Source: Pisaster brevispinus (Eukaryota; Echinodermata; Asteroidea; Forcipulatida; Asteriidae). Taken from it: 64,000 nucleotides of DNA. Of this stretch, positions 43,623 to 54,955 are shown piece after piece. The notes beneath the pieces were generated by a model that was not told the DNA's origin, searched no databases, and was given only the letters and a program-made list of their open reading frames with translations. Numbering within the stretch: the first letter of the stretch is position 1; each line of letters opens with the position of its first letter. The position numbers and the translations under genes are program-made. The stretch is from assembly GCA_023634235.1 (NCBI GenBank), contig JAMKCF010000087.1, positions 124,001 through 188,000 on the forward strand. Reading direction: 5' to 3'.

Positions 43623-45976
43623 AGGTGTTCGTGCAACATGTGCACGAACACCTCTTGTTATTGTTCTGTTTTTTTTTTGTTTTTTTTCTTCTCCATCTTC
43701 TTCTTCTTCTTCCACGGAACTCTTCTCTATACAGCATAACTCAAGATTGAAACTGAATTGAACCTTGAAACTTATCAGACAATTGAACCTTAATACGAAG
43801 ACGGCACAGAATTATTGACATCATGATGACGTCATCAGGTGTCGAATTACAAGGTTTTCAAAGTTGAAAACTGACCATTTGCTATTCGCTGTATCTTCGT
43901 GAATTTTAAAGCTATGATGCTCATAATTGGGCATCTGATAGATCAATACCTCGGCAACATTTGAAAAGTTAACATCAAAATTGCATGACCTTTACTTCCG
44001 GTCGTACCGAAAGGTCAAAGTCTGCCTTTTTGTTTTTTCGAAAAAAATTCAATTTTTTGGTCATAACTCAAGATTGAAATTGAATTTAACATTGAAACTC
44101 ATAACACATCTGAACCTCATTATCAAGACCACACAAACTTGATGATGTCATGAAGATGTCATTGGGTATTGAATTACAATAAATCAAAGTTTATTATTTT
44201 AAAAAGATCATAACTCATGAACCACAAGTTGGATTTGGACAATCTACATATCACCGGACAGGTCGATAAAAGATCAATAAATGCTGCACAGAACTTGACC
44301 CCATTTGACCTTTACTTCCGGTTCAAACCGGAAGTTGAAAAATTGTAAACATTCTGATCTAAAAAACTACGTAATATTTCAACATAAATTTTGTATCACG
44401 TTATAGTTGAGTCTGTTGAACCACGTTGTATGACAACCGATAATGTAGGCCTACACGCCAATACAATGTACGCCTAACCTATACAGCCACGTGTGTACTG
44501 CACGTGTAGTATTGAGTACTGAACAGCTATATTATGCAGTCAGTCCGCCCTGCACACAATATCCGTTCCTTTTATCTGCTACGTATGCACTAGTTTCGGA
44601 GCTTGACCTCTCCATGAATATTTAATGAGCGTGGTGTAGTCTCAGGAATTTCACCAATTTCTTGTGATCAAAGTAATTTTCTGCCAAAATATTTACAGAT
44701 TTATAGAGATGAATAACCGACCTTCAATCCAGTTGTAAAATTTTATGATTTTGTTGTCAATTACTAGTTCTAAAATTGACTCAAACATTTTGTTTCAAAA
44801 CGAAACAGTTTGCCTCGTAAAACATGGTACTTACTACTAACTTTCAATGTTACCACAACGTATCGTTGGATGGGCCGAATAGATAAGGTTATATTCTAAA
44901 TGCTGTACATTTTACATTTGATTTCATTTAGCTGAGTCAGGGCGCTCGTTTTGCCAACACTTCTCACAATCTAACGTTAACGTCTGTTGGTGAATATGCC
45001 GCCATGGTCCCTTATGGATTTCCTGATCGCTGATTGGTCAACCGCAAAACGTCACACTCATCCACTGTCCATACTCGGATGAACTTGTAAACAAAGTGCG
45101 TGGCCCCTGTTACCAATTGTTTAGTTGGGTTCTTTGGGGAAAATTTCAAACTGAAGGATTGGTGGCCTAAACACATTTGTTTAGACGATTTGGGGTACTT
45201 GGAAAACAAAGGATATAATTTAAAAGGGGGTGATGGTCTGAATAATTAATAAATTGTGGAACAAAAGGTTAAATTTGGAAGGTCAGTTGCAAATTTCAAG
45301 TTAAAAAATATTTACTACTTGTTTATTCAGAAATTTATATACTTTTATTCCAGAAGAATTTTTTAAATCATGGTCAGGAGTTACTTGGGTAGTTGGATGG
45401 TTAAAGGGTCAAAGTCCCATTGTATGGGTCCTTAACGCTCGATACAACAAAAACTAAAGTGAGCAATATAAGATTTGTTTTATATTACATCAACAATTCC
45501 GTTATTTTAAGTCACATACACTGCAAGTAGGAATACAGTTGGCGTCACTTGCTATTTCATTGTATATTGCACACCCAATTAATGATAGTTCATGTAATAT
45601 TTTTATCAAGTATACGTCCTCAGAAAAAGCTCCTAAGACTTAACAAACGATACACAGTGTAACCTCATTTAACCCTGACCTTCGGTTCAAACCAGAAGCT
45701 AAACATTAATGTTTCAAAAAAATATAACTTCCAAAGCACACATTTTTTATAAAACAATCTTTACATCATTGGGAATGTATTTATCAACTTAAGAAATGAC
45801 ACACAGAATGCGACCCAATTTGACTTTGACTTCCGGTTCAAACCGGATGATCAAATTCAATATTTGAAATAATCATAACTCCTGAACCACACATTGGATT
45901 TTTACTAACTACACGGCATTACAAAGGGCACAAATCAGGTTCAATCATAATTTGATGAAATCGATCACGAACACCT
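43623..45976. mobile_element. ~2.35-kb repeat element with AGGTGTTCGTG ends
   Basis: Starts 'aggtgttcgtgcaacatgtg' (itself a palindrome to 43653) and ends with the complement 'cacgaacacct' at 45966-45976. Inside, a degenerate ~330-base subrepeat recurs: 'cataactcaagattgaaatt', 'gaacctcattatcaagac', 'gacctttacttccggttcaa' near 43990, 44310, 45675 and 45820. No coding frame. The class is unknown; terminal inverted ends suggest a DNA element. Confidence 0.5.
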
Positions 45977-46255
45977 TGTTTTTGTAGCAAACAAAAACTC
46001 AATGTTTAGTTTTTTTATAGAGATTGTTCAATTGGGGATAAGTTTGCTTTTCATTTTTTTGTATCTTTTGTTTTAATTTATCTATCTTTTATTCTGAACT
46101 AAAGTGAGATCAACAATTAAGTGTTTACTTTTGAAACCCTTCATCTTCTTGAACCCTTATGGTTTAGTGTAATGTGATTATGGATGGACACATTTCTACA
46201 GTAATAGCTGTGAATGTATTTGGTTAGTTGTTTGTTTCTTTAATTAATCAAAGTG

Positions 46256-46412
46256 CTGTTATATCCCACCAACTCCAACCGCTGTTTCTCCATTCCCTCT
46301 CCTTTCCAGCCAGAATAAAGTACAGAACAGAGCGCACCCAGCTCACATATACAGGTGGTGTTACCGCAAACCGAATATACATTTATACCTCACCATGCAA
46401 AGCCTCAAAAAG
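46256..46412 (+). repeat. Fragment of the foldback/Penelope-associated end
   Basis: 46256-46310 matches 42815-42866, and 46358-46412 ('ggtgttaccgcaaaccgaat'... 'catgcaaagcctcaaaaag') matches the right end of the insertion at 32240-32294. It is a partial copy of the same element end. Confidence 0.65.
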
Positions 46413-46574
46413 TTTATTGTTGAAATTAATTAATTTGTTTTTCTTTTCGTTTTCTCAAAAAGTTGACATTAGTCAGCTGAAAGGTGACTTTGATTGTTTC
46501 TTTCTTGATAATTTTGCCTGTAAATCAGCACTATGTTGACAAAAAGCAAATGCACTCCTCTTGTTTCAAACCAG

Positions 46575-46781
46575 GCTGCCCAGTGCTTCGAGAAGGTACT
46601 GAAAGTTCAACAAGGTAACTATGAGACCATGAAGATTCTTGGGTCTCTCTATGTGACATCCAGTGATGAGACCAAGAGGGAGACTGCCAAGGGTCACCTC
46701 CAGAAGTTCGTCGATCAGTTCCCGGAAGATGTCGAGGCATGGATTGAGTTGGCTCAGATCTTGGAACTCACCGAAGTACCG
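46575..46781 (+). pseudogene. CTR9-like exon f
   Basis: Encodes [40 protein letters not shown], then [17 protein letters not shown], as in CTR9, open throughout. Acceptor 'tttcaaaccag', donor G|GTATGT phase 1. No defect seen in this exon. Confidence 0.9.
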
Positions 46782-46909
46782 GTATGTTCTTTCACATTTT
46801 TAAAAGTTGTTTTTGTCGTCTCGATCGAAGCAGTCCTGTGGCTGTACATGGAATTGTGATCTCTCACCCAGTTACTTCGTGAGCACATGCACCCTGCTAG
46901 GGCTCGAAT

Positions 46910-47190
46910 TTTACACTGGACAACAGACCCCAGGCCAGTAGTTTTGGTGTCGGGCCAGTAAACTTTTGACTGGACAAGTCATGCGGTCTTGTGTTTTTTA
47001 ATTGAATATTAATGAAGAATAATACCTCACTATGTAACATCTTGACCCAAAAAGTAATTTGTTCAAATGTTGACTTTGAGTCTGATAAAATACCTTTCAA
47101 TTCTACTGAGTACTGACATCATGAAGTATACTTAATACCCATGAAGACAAATAAAAATCAATCCTCTCTTACATGTCAATAGCGCTTAAG
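46910..47190 (-). repeat. Dispersed repeat ('ggccagtaaac' family)
   Basis: Contains 'gggccagtaaacttttgact' and 'caaatgttgactttgagtct'...'tttcaattctactgag'. The latter recurs at 53305-53350 and, inverted, near 54135-54165. The former resembles, inverted, 'tagtttactggcca' found in every 1.7-kb unit and at 54245-54260. Non-coding. Confidence 0.45.
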
Positions 47191-47461
47191 TTCAAATAAA
47201 TGCAGTTAACTTAAATGCACGTTAAACTGGGTCAGGAAGGTTTTTCTTATCTTGATTCTGGTCTTGTAATAAAAAATTCTGGTTCAGTAAAAATTTTGAG
47301 CCACAAGACGTGTACGTGGTCGTGTGGATTTTTTCCCAAAGTTCAAGCTTCGCCTGCATAGATACTATGTGGAGGGAGTGCGTGCACGTGCAGTAACTCT
47401 GTGAGAGCTCATAATTCTATGTACAGTCTCTAATGAGATTGGATACGCATTCTAGCATGTG

Positions 47462-47641
47462 CTCATGGACTGGGCATTCTTCATAAAGCCGTTAAGCAGA
47501 AAATTCTGCTTAGCAAATTTCTTTACTTAGTAAGAAATGAGCTGGGTACCAGTGGCAACAATGTAAACTTTATGGAATGTTGGTTGGTAACCTGTTTCTG
47601 CTGAGCCAGTTTTTGTGATTACAGGCTATATGAAATTGGGC
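47462..47641. mobile_element. Older copy of the GGGCCCAATTTC MITE
   Basis: 'taagcagaaaattctgctta', 'agaaatgagctgggtaccag' and the end 'tatatgaaattgggcc' align with 41413-41589. The left end is eroded. Confidence 0.7.
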
Positions 47642-47798
47642 CTTGGTCTGTTGAGCTGCTGGAACATTCAATGATCCGGTTAATCAGAATGTTCTGGGGG
47701 TCTAATGGATTTCGGGCTCTGTGCCAACGGAAACGTTCTTCGAAGCCAAAAACATACCTGACTTTTGAGATGCTCCCGTAACAGTTCTTTTTCTTCAG

Positions 47799-47879
47799 AA
47801 TCATTCCAACAGATCTGTAATGACTATTCACAACGTTGGAGCTTTGCATTTTTGTCTTGGCAACCAGCCAGAGGCAAAG
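47799..47879 (+). pseudogene. CTR9-like exon g, damaged
   Basis: NVGALHFCLGNQPEAK at 47832-47879 matches CTR9 (usual ..NNVGALHFRLGN..). Upstream of it, after acceptor 'ttcttcag', an IIPTDL-like stretch runs into TAA TGA out of phase, so the 5' half is frameshifted. Donor AAG|GTGGGA. The exon expected before it in CTR9 was not found in 46782-47798. Confidence 0.75.
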
Positions 47880-48535
47880 GTGGGAAGAAAAAGCGGTAGA
47901 TCTTCATCCTGCTGCTGCCATATTGGTCGTGTTCCCTGTATCCAATAACATTAATGGAATGTGCTATGCATCGTGCGTAAAGGAACCAGACTATTTCTCC
48001 TTCCAGCCTCGGTTTGGTGTTCTTGATATGAATGGGAGACACATCAAGATGGCCGCATTTTGACAAAGGTCTATTTGGCTTGGAAAAGGATTGTGTGAAT
48101 TTTTGTGTTAACTTCTTTTATATACATCCTGAATCTGACTCTGAATTATATAGTCTGCAACGCATCCTAATGGAAACATCACACTAACTTTTGTGAAGAA
48201 GACAATCAAGAAGTTTCAGTTGTAGAAGTGGGATGAAAACCCACGTTGTCGGGCGGGGACTGAAAACCCAATCCACATGCAAGGCTTTGGTCTGGGAATC
48301 AAATTGGGATCCACAGATGTGAAAGACAGGGAAGAAACCACTTAGCCCATCCTGACTGCCCTTTACGATAATATTGAAAAATTGAAAACTTGGAGCGAAC
48401 CAACCTTCAAAAGTTTCAACCCATTTCATTTTGTTTTTCTTGTTTGGGGATTTCATCTAAGGACTTCCTTTCTTTCGAATCACAAAGATGTTGTCAATCA
48501 GTCCTTTTTCAAATCTGATTCTTGTTCTCCTGTAG

Positions 48536-48719
48536 CGCTACTACGAAGCCTCTCTCAAGCGTGCCATTTTGAGGCGGAGCATGATGAGACGTACTACGGC
48601 GCCATCTCAGTCTTGATGTCTTACAACCTCGCTTGGTCTCTTTGAGAGCATGTTTCAATTCGACAAGGCCGAGAAACTGTACAAAGACCTCCTGAGAGAG
48701 CATCCTAACTACGTTGATT
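48536..48719 (+). pseudogene. CTR9-like exon h, two frameshifts
   Basis: Three frames carry consecutive pieces: RYYEASLKRA (48536-48565), then [20 protein letters not shown] plus LA, then [27 protein letters not shown] to donor T|GTAAGT. Together they follow CTR9 order, so one frame break lies near 48566-48572 and one near 48630-48638, before the TGA at 48643. Confidence 0.88.
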
Positions 48720-48879
48720 GTAAGTTGGTCTTGGTGCCGGGGGTAGGGGGTGCGGAAATACTGTAAAGGGACACGATTAGAAACAAAAGCTTGTAAATTA
48801 CTTTTTCTTTTTTGGGTGGGGAGATGAAACAGGTGGGTGATTTTAAAATAATATTCCTGAGTCAGCTTATGGAAGGTTA

Positions 48880-49560
48880 ACGATTGATGATTGATTATTG
48901 ACTTTTGTTTATTATTAATTATTGATTATTAGGTGTTTATAGATTGATTATACACTATTGAGTTGTCACAGATTGAGATTACTTTAACATTGAAGCTCTC
49001 ACTTGATTACTTTGTTATTGATTATGGAATGAATTGAAAAAGACTATTCCAATAGTCAGCTCATGGAAGGTTAATAATTGCTTAATCATTTTGTTATTGA
49101 CTTTTGCTAATTACAGGTGATGTTCTTCCTACTTTAATCTGATTTCCAATTGTTTTGCTTCCAGAAAAATCAGCAAAACTATAATTAAGTAGCCTGAAAA
49201 AATTCTACAGAAGCCTAAACATGTACTGTATGTAGGTCAGCCCTGCTTTTTTCCAAGCATCAAGTCTTATGCCTTTAACTATTTATTATCGATTATTGCA
49301 TGGTTATGTATTAATTATAGGCTGTTGAGTAGTTATACATTGATTATTGATCACCTTCATTCAGCAGCTCTCACTTGATCGTTTGGTTATTGACTTGCAG
49401 CTCTCACTTGATCATTTGGTTATTGACTATTGAGTATTGAAAATCAACTATTGATTACTATTGACTTGTCACACAACCTAAGCAATGAACATAACTGCAA
49501 GTCTAACTTGTTCATTGATTATTGCTAATTAGAAATTGATTATTATCGATCAAGTGAATA
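48880..49560. repeat. Degenerate ATTGATTATTGA-rich intron tract
   Basis: Many 'ttgattattgac' and 'gcagctctcacttgatc' words in imperfect tandem. AT-rich, no gene. Confidence 0.55.
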
Positions 49561-49572
49561 TTTTCTTTTTAG

Positions 49573-49670
49573 GGTACTTGCGTCTGGGCTGCATGGCTCG
49601 GGATCGGGGACAGATCTAGGCATACTAGGAGGCATCTGATTGGTCCAAAGAAGTTCTGCAAATCAACCAG
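49573..49670 (+). pseudogene. CTR9-like exon i with two stop codons
   Basis: Reads YLRLGCMARDRGQI, stop (TAG 49617), AY, stop (TAG 49626), EASDWSKEVLQINQ, matching the CTR9 segment YLRLG.MARD..N...EASDW but with inserted codons between the repeats 'ctagg'. Joining to exon h gives Trp where Cys is usual. Donor CAG|GTATTG. Confidence 0.88.
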
Positions 49671-50261
49671 GTATTGTACACCAATTGTTCATATTCCTTG
49701 TGTTTCTCCAATACTCTTGGTTATGCAAATCTCCCTAAAGTGACCAAAAACGTTGCTAAGAACTTGAACATCGAGGGCACTCTTTTGTTCCCCCACTCAT
49801 AGCCTTTTTAAGCTATGGTAGACACTTAAGAATGCACTGTTTAGTATGGGTGGGTACAGACAAACTTACCCAAACTAAGTAGTGCTCTAGTAGCGGGTCC
49901 ACAAGGGTTCTCCCCATGTACAAGCTAGAGTATCGGGCCTATACGCAATGCCTTCAATTTTTTTACACTTTAGTCCTTCTGGTAAAATGATGATCTCCAA
50001 GTCTAGCCCACCTAGATTCTAGGCTGGTTTGATTATTTTGGGAAAACTATTTTGTACTCTCCTGTGCCAATGGACAAATATATCTTGAAGTCTGGTTCAT
50101 TTTATAGACTCTCATTTTTACAGGTTCTTTTTTTCGGGCTCTATATAAAGCCTTGAGGTTTTTTGTAGGTTTACCTGGGTTATCTGGGGTTCAGCCTCGA
50201 GTTATCTTGACTTACAGTTTGTTTAATTCTGCATTTTTCCCTCTTGGTGTTTGTACCATAG
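49671..50261. other. CTR9-like intron
   Basis: No gene. 'ggttctccccatgtacaagc' at 49908-49928 also occurs at 41179-41200, a scrap of the SINE family. Confidence 0.4.
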
Positions 50262-50393
50262 GATCATCCAGATGCTTGGTCCCCCATCGGTAACCTCCAT
50301 CTTGCTAAACAAGAATGGGGACCGGGGGCAGAAGAAGTTTGAACGAATCCTTAAACAGACCGCCACCCAGAATGATTCCTACTCTCTGCTGTC
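50262..50393 (+). pseudogene. CTR9-like exon j, +1 frameshift
   Basis: DHPDAWSPIGNLHLAKQEWG then, after an extra G in the run 50324-50328, QKKFERILKQTATQNDSYSL L. Matches CTR9 up to about 50393. Beyond it a Lys/Gln-rich frame to 50496 no longer matches. Acceptor 'accatag'. Confidence 0.88.
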
Positions 50394-50599
50394 ACAAAAA
50401 GGGGCCACAAAAACAAAGGAAAAAGAAACTGGACAACAAACCAGGGAGCAACAGACAAAACAAAAGATGGGCTGCCTAGGAGAAAGACAAAAGTGAAATA
50501 AAACACTCACCAAAAGGGTGTGTCACTCCAACTTCAATGGATTCTGGACTGGCTAGTTGATGCACCTGATAATTTGTATATAAACCTCAACTCCCTTCA

Positions 50600-50720
50600 G
50601 AGATTTAACGCTCACCTCTCAAAAATGGCCCAGGCTCGATTCCCGGCTAAGGCCATAGGTGAGTAGAGTTGTACGTTGGTTCTCTCCTATGCCACCAGAA
50701 TTTTTCTCTGGTTGTCCTCG
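50600..50720 (+). mobile_element. SINE fragment (second family)
   Basis: Box B-like 'ggctcgattcccggctaagg' followed by 'ccataggtgagtagagttgt' and 'tctcctatgccaccag' aligns with the copy at 58840-59160. Head truncated. Confidence 0.5.
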
Positions 50721-50805
50721 AGGGAGGGTGGGGCGGGTTGGCACTTTCTTCAAATCTCATTCCAGATAATATATTATTTTTCAATTTTTCAATTTGCATT
50801 GGTAG

Positions 50806-50848
50806 GAAGTATGAACCGCTCAAGAAATGCAAACAATCTCTACTCAAG
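50806..50848 (+). pseudogene. CTR9-like exon k (last seen)
   Basis: KYEPLKKCKQSLLK between acceptor 'ggtag' and donor AAG|GTAACG matches the CTR9 segment ..GKL.ECKQ.LLKA.. Short but in the expected order and orientation. The large CTR9 segment before it is missing. Confidence 0.65.
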
Positions 50849-50914
50849 GTAACGTCATTGATTTTAATTCGTCAATTTTTAATGAATTTTTGTGAGACAT
50901 TTCTTTCCCTGACC

Positions 50915-52115
50915 TATTTATCAGGGATGAGAAAATTCAACCTGTTATCTGATTTCAGACTTTCTACAGTCTGCCTGCTAAACTAAATGCTGTATTTTTC
51001 TCCAAATAAAAACGAGTCAGCTTCCTTGATCTTATTCTCTAGCACTGAGGATACTGTTCCCAAAAGCTCCATGGACCCCGTTTACACTAGATCCAGAAAG
51101 GTGGATCAGACCCGGGTCTGATCAGGCAATGTGGATTACCGGCTAGTGTAAACGCAAAAACACAGGATCAGACTCGGTTCAAGATCCGGCAATTTTAATC
51201 CACCTTTCAAGGAGGGTTGAATCCAGCAATTGGAGGATCAGATCTGGCAAAGTGGATTCCAAATACAAGTGTAAAGGCAAAGGTGGATCAGACACCGCAA
51301 TTCGATGTGGTCATTTTCGGTTTCGCTACGTATGGCGCGCTTTTTGCTTGTGCTTTGGTGGGTCATCCGTCACTGTTTATATTTGTGTGTGTGTGCGCTG
51401 TGTGCACACATTCACAAAAATGCATCCTTGTGGAGCATTCTTTTGTTCTTTCCTTTGTCCCTGCACTTAACAGTTTCCCATAGACTTTGTACACAAATTT
51501 CCTTGTGGAGCACCCCGGTCTTTAGAATTTCCATGTGGAGACCTTTTGTTTTCCCTTTTTTGTTTTGTCCTTGGTCTCCATAAGGTACCGAATATGAGCT
51601 CATGTGGACTGTGCGTGTGTGAAACGTTTTGTTGTTTTCAGCGTCCTTATACATTCATCGTTACGTTCGGAGCTTGCCTTGTTGGTGTATTTTGTTAATT
51701 CCCATCTACAAAATATTTCTACCTGCATGGTCGTTGTTATCCGTATCATTTGCTGTACTGTATTTTCTGCATTCTACCTTCGCATTGATAATATTTCTAG
51801 AAGTGGCGCGCTGTAATCGTGATCTTTGCCACGTAACCCTTGAGCTCTTTGCGAGGAGCGGTGACGTCGTGACCAATATACATCCGGTTCAAAAGTGGGA
51901 TCGGAGCCGGATCAAGCGCTGGTGTAAACGCGACACAGGATCTTGATCTGCGGTCGTTAAAAAAATGCCGGATCGATCAATCCATCTTTCTGGATCTAGT
52001 GTAAACGCGGTGTTGGAATCTATAACTCCAGGTGTTACCAAAAGGTGGAAATGCCACCATTTCAATGTACCTCCTAAGATCTGGATCCCAGTTTCAGACT
52101 TTTTTCGTCAGCATT
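50915..52115 (+). repeat. Dispersed repeat, copy interrupted by a MITE
   Basis: Partner of 39720-40230. Left part 50915-51075 and right part 52011-52115 ('ctcctaagatctggatccca', 'gtttcagac') are contiguous in the other copy. Confidence 0.55.
51076..52010. mobile_element. ~0.93-kb MITE with GTTTACACTAGATCCAGAAA ends
   Basis: The left end 'ccgtttacactagatccag' + aaag and right end 'ctttctggatctagtgtaaa' + cgcgg are inverted. Subterminal repeats 'ggatcaga', 'gtgtaaacgc' recur. Interior frames (88-105 codons, overlapping on both strands) have no recognisable domain. The empty site is inferred from 40140-40165. Confidence 0.7.
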
Positions 52116-53290
52116 GACTCTCACCCCTGATTTATATTTTATTATATTTAGGGTAATTTTTTTGTTGACACTCACATGTTTACCAAAATTCCTGAAAATA
52201 TATTTCATTCCATAGTTTTAACTTCTGATAATTTACTTTGTTTTAGTTGCTCATAATTATGCTCCTGGTTTAATGTGTGTGGAGGATTTGATCTTCATTG
52301 AGTTAATGTTTCTGTTTCTATTTGACATTCCTCAAAGTGTACATTATAGCATGAATGATGTCATTCCCACTTGTCTTGGAAGTGGTTTCGTGCACATGAT
52401 TGCAGTTATATGCGTATTTTTAGTTAAAGGGGCTCATCACCTGTTCCTGTGTTTTTTATCCTCATTTTTAATGGTTGCAGCTGGTCTTCTTTCTAATGTT
52501 AGTTAAACATTATTTTTGTATGTGTTTATTGTAGAATCTTAACTGTAGGATATTTTACAACATAATAACCTTTTGCGGAAGCGAACCAATCAGGTGCCGA
52601 TTTAGGCTCCATTGATGTATGCCACACATGTACTGTACACCGCGGCTGTCAACTGGCTGTGTGTCATGGCCAGCCGATTGGTTTAAGGTGATCGCAATGC
52701 AGCGGTTTTGCGCGTCAGCAAGCTTCCCAACACGGCTACTCGTTTGAGCGAGGCCTGGCGGAAGAAAGCCTGTGTCGAAGGAAACTTGTATCAGTGTTCC
52801 GAGCTGGGTGGTTAACTATTTTGGCAGGGCGGCCAATTCTTTGGCAGGGCGGCCGGAAATTTAAGGAGGGCGGCCCACCCTCCCAAGACCCGTCGGGTGG
52901 TCTAAGAAGTGACCTGCGTGTTTCCACACGGACCATCAGTTCAGGGAGTAATGCGCCGGCCAATCACTTAAAAAAAGGAAACAGGCCCACTTGACTGCAG
53001 ATCATTGTAAACGATTTCAATAACGATCGATGGTGTTAACATCAAATAGATTTTGACTTCAATGCAATGCAACTTGCACTTTGTGGCGATGTACAATGAC
53101 TGATGTGCCGCCCGCCAGTCACTGTACATCTCCACAAAGGACCGCAAACACGCACGGCCCCTCTGTGTAAGCGGTCGCCACTGTGGCTTATACGCTGGGT
53201 GGCTTATACACTGAAACTGACAGTTGTTTTGACAATTTCTGAGCATTGCGGCTTATACACCGGGCAGCTAATATGCCAAAGATTACGGTA
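52116..53290. other. Non-coding, no gene assigned
   Basis: Overlapping short frames only. 53190-53290 has repeated 'gcttatacgctgggtggctt/gcggcttatacaccgggcag' words ending 'aagattacggta', likely a fragment of a DNA element end. GC-rich 'ggcagggcggcc' repeats near 52823-52870. Confidence 0.35.
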
Positions 53291-53579
53291 ATAAACAAAT
53301 CGAAGTTCAAATGTTAACTTTTGAGTCTGATAAATATCTTTCAATTCTGTTGAGTGAGGAAACACTCTCGCCCATAATACAAATGAGATAAATCTTCTCT
53401 AATATGCAAGTATTTGGATGCGATTCTATTTTAAATGAGTCATGTTTTTGCACGGTCACCCTAAACTCCATACAGTAAGATATATCACAAAAACAAAGAG
53501 GAATGACAGAGGATCAGTTGCTTTTTGACTCGATGCCTCTTTTGCAGGTTACCATACTTGAGCATGTGCATAGAATGGA

Positions 53580-53985
53580 TCGGCCTCAGGCCTAATTAAA
53601 ATTTTGCTAGATTCTCAATATATCTATTGCTAATTTATCTAGTCTCCATGAGTAATCTTTTTCCAGTAGTTTGTTCAGTATCATTTGAAACCCTAATTTT
53701 GCCAAATTTTTGACCCAATCTTGAAATTATTACCATGACGGCATGGTCGATTTTGTTGGTTTTTTAGACCAAAAAATAAAACTCACAAATTTCTCAATAC
53801 TTCTATATCTCAAACTATTGCTAATTTACCTAGTCCGCTCAATTAAACTGTCTTCAGTAGTCTGTTCTGTATCATTTGAAACCATAAATTTGTCAAAAAA
53901 TTATGAAATTTTGACCGTGCCGGCATGGTCGATTTTGTTGGTTTTTCAGACCAAAAAATAAAACTCACAAATTTCTCAATATATC
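53580..53985 (+). repeat. ~200-bp direct repeat with CATGCCGGCATG palindrome
   Basis: 'ggcatggtcgattttgttgg' and 'accaaaaaataaaactcaca' + aatttctcaat occur at 53740-53800 and 53927-53985. Two inverted copies lie at 59220-59475. Non-coding. Confidence 0.75.
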
Positions 53986-54232
53986 TCAAACTTCTGCACC
54001 TTTACCCAAGTGTGCAGAAAAAGATCAAAATGAGAAAAGACTATACACTATTAATTTAACATCTTTTTATTTAAAGAAGCACTAAGAAAAGATTTACCTC
54101 ATTCGTATCTGTGAGTATACTCATCAAAATTGAAAGATATTCACCAGACTCAAAGTCAACCTTTCTTTTTACATTTATAAGTCTCCATTATGAGGTATTA
54201 TTGTTCAATTTCAAAACACAAGACCACACTGG

Positions 54233-54310
54233 ACTTGTCTGGTCATTAGTTTACTGGCCAGCTCAAATATCACTGGTCTCGGGCCAGCGGTCCACTGTAA
54301 ATTTGAATTT
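54233..54310 (+). repeat. Short match to the 1.7-kb repeat unit
   Basis: 'tctggtcattagtttactgg' + ccag and 'ctggtctcggg' match the segment found in each unit (for example 16914-16965). A small dispersed piece. Confidence 0.55.
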
Positions 54311-54698
54311 AGGTTCTGTCGTAGTTTGTCAATTGTTATTTAAGTGCTGATATTCCACCACATGCGAAATTCCAAACCAACTACAGAAGTACTCATTTTT
54401 AACAAAGATGGATCTCAACACTGTGATATGGCAGCTCATTTGATCCGATAGCTGTCAAATGGTGCAATGAGTGGCTGGAGCGATGGGCCGTCGTGTGGCT
54501 GACTCTGATCCTGTATGTAATAGTTGTACTAAATATATGTTTGTGTTTAAATATGTAAAAGTATTTTTTGTACTTGTCCTTTTTGTTACATGTTGGCTGA
54601 ATTGTTTATTTAAACTGCTATTTTTCAAGGCCATTTTAATTTCCTTTGAGGGATAACAAGGTTTGAATCTAATCTATTCTAATCTTTACCTCCCCCAG

Positions 54699-54955
54699 GG
54701 TGATTTGGTCTCGGCCAACATCGTAGATGACCTGCAGACCAAGTACAGCACCCTCCTGTGAATCCACCGACCACCGACCCTGCAGAGACAGGTCAGACAC
54801 CAAACACCCAGGGGAAGGTCCTTCTGGCGTTGATCAGCGCACCCTTTGCCAAGGTTGAGGCCAGCATTGCTGAGTTTGTACTCAAGATGGAGCAGTTGGT
54901 AGTGCCGACACAGTGGTGGAAAGTGGACGTGATCCAAGAAGCTAAAGGCTTGCAG
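54699..54955 (+). pseudogene. Unrecognised exon with a frameshift
   Basis: After 'cctcccccag' the frame reads GDLVSANIVDDLQTKYST then TGA at 54759. A frame shifted by one deletion continues NPPTTDPAETGQTPNTQGKV, LLALISAPFAKVEASIAEFV, LKMEQLVVPTQWWKVDVIQE AKGLQ to donor CAG|GTAAAG. Composition, splice sites and continuity across frames suggest a real exon, now broken. Family not recognised, and not CTR9. Confidence 0.5.

Larger units (their letters stand above)
38913..50848 (+). pseudogene. CTR9 (PAF1 complex TPR subunit) unprocessed pseudogene
   Basis: Eleven exons in order match animal CTR9, the tetratricopeptide-repeat scaffold of the nuclear PAF1 complex that works with RNA polymerase II in elongation and histone modification. 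Introns and splice phases are kept where junctions are clean, so this is a genomic duplicate, not a retrocopy. Defects: TAG at 40385; frame loss in the exon at 41702; an exon duplicated at 41915; a broken exon at 47799; two frameshifts at 48536-48719; TAG at 49617 and 49626; an extra G in the run 50324-50328. The N-terminal exons, the exon between 46781 and 47799, the part between ~50390 and 50806 and everything beyond 50848 were not found. An unpolished assembly of a live gene is the alternative, but missing exons argue against it. Confidence 0.8.

Noticed and set aside
38913..50848. CTR9 retrocopy (processed pseudogene)
   Set aside because: Introns with consensus splice sites and conserved phases remain between exons.
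51217..51654. Overlapping 72-92-codon ORFs on both strands
   Set aside because: Lie inside a MITE with inverted ends and show no motif.
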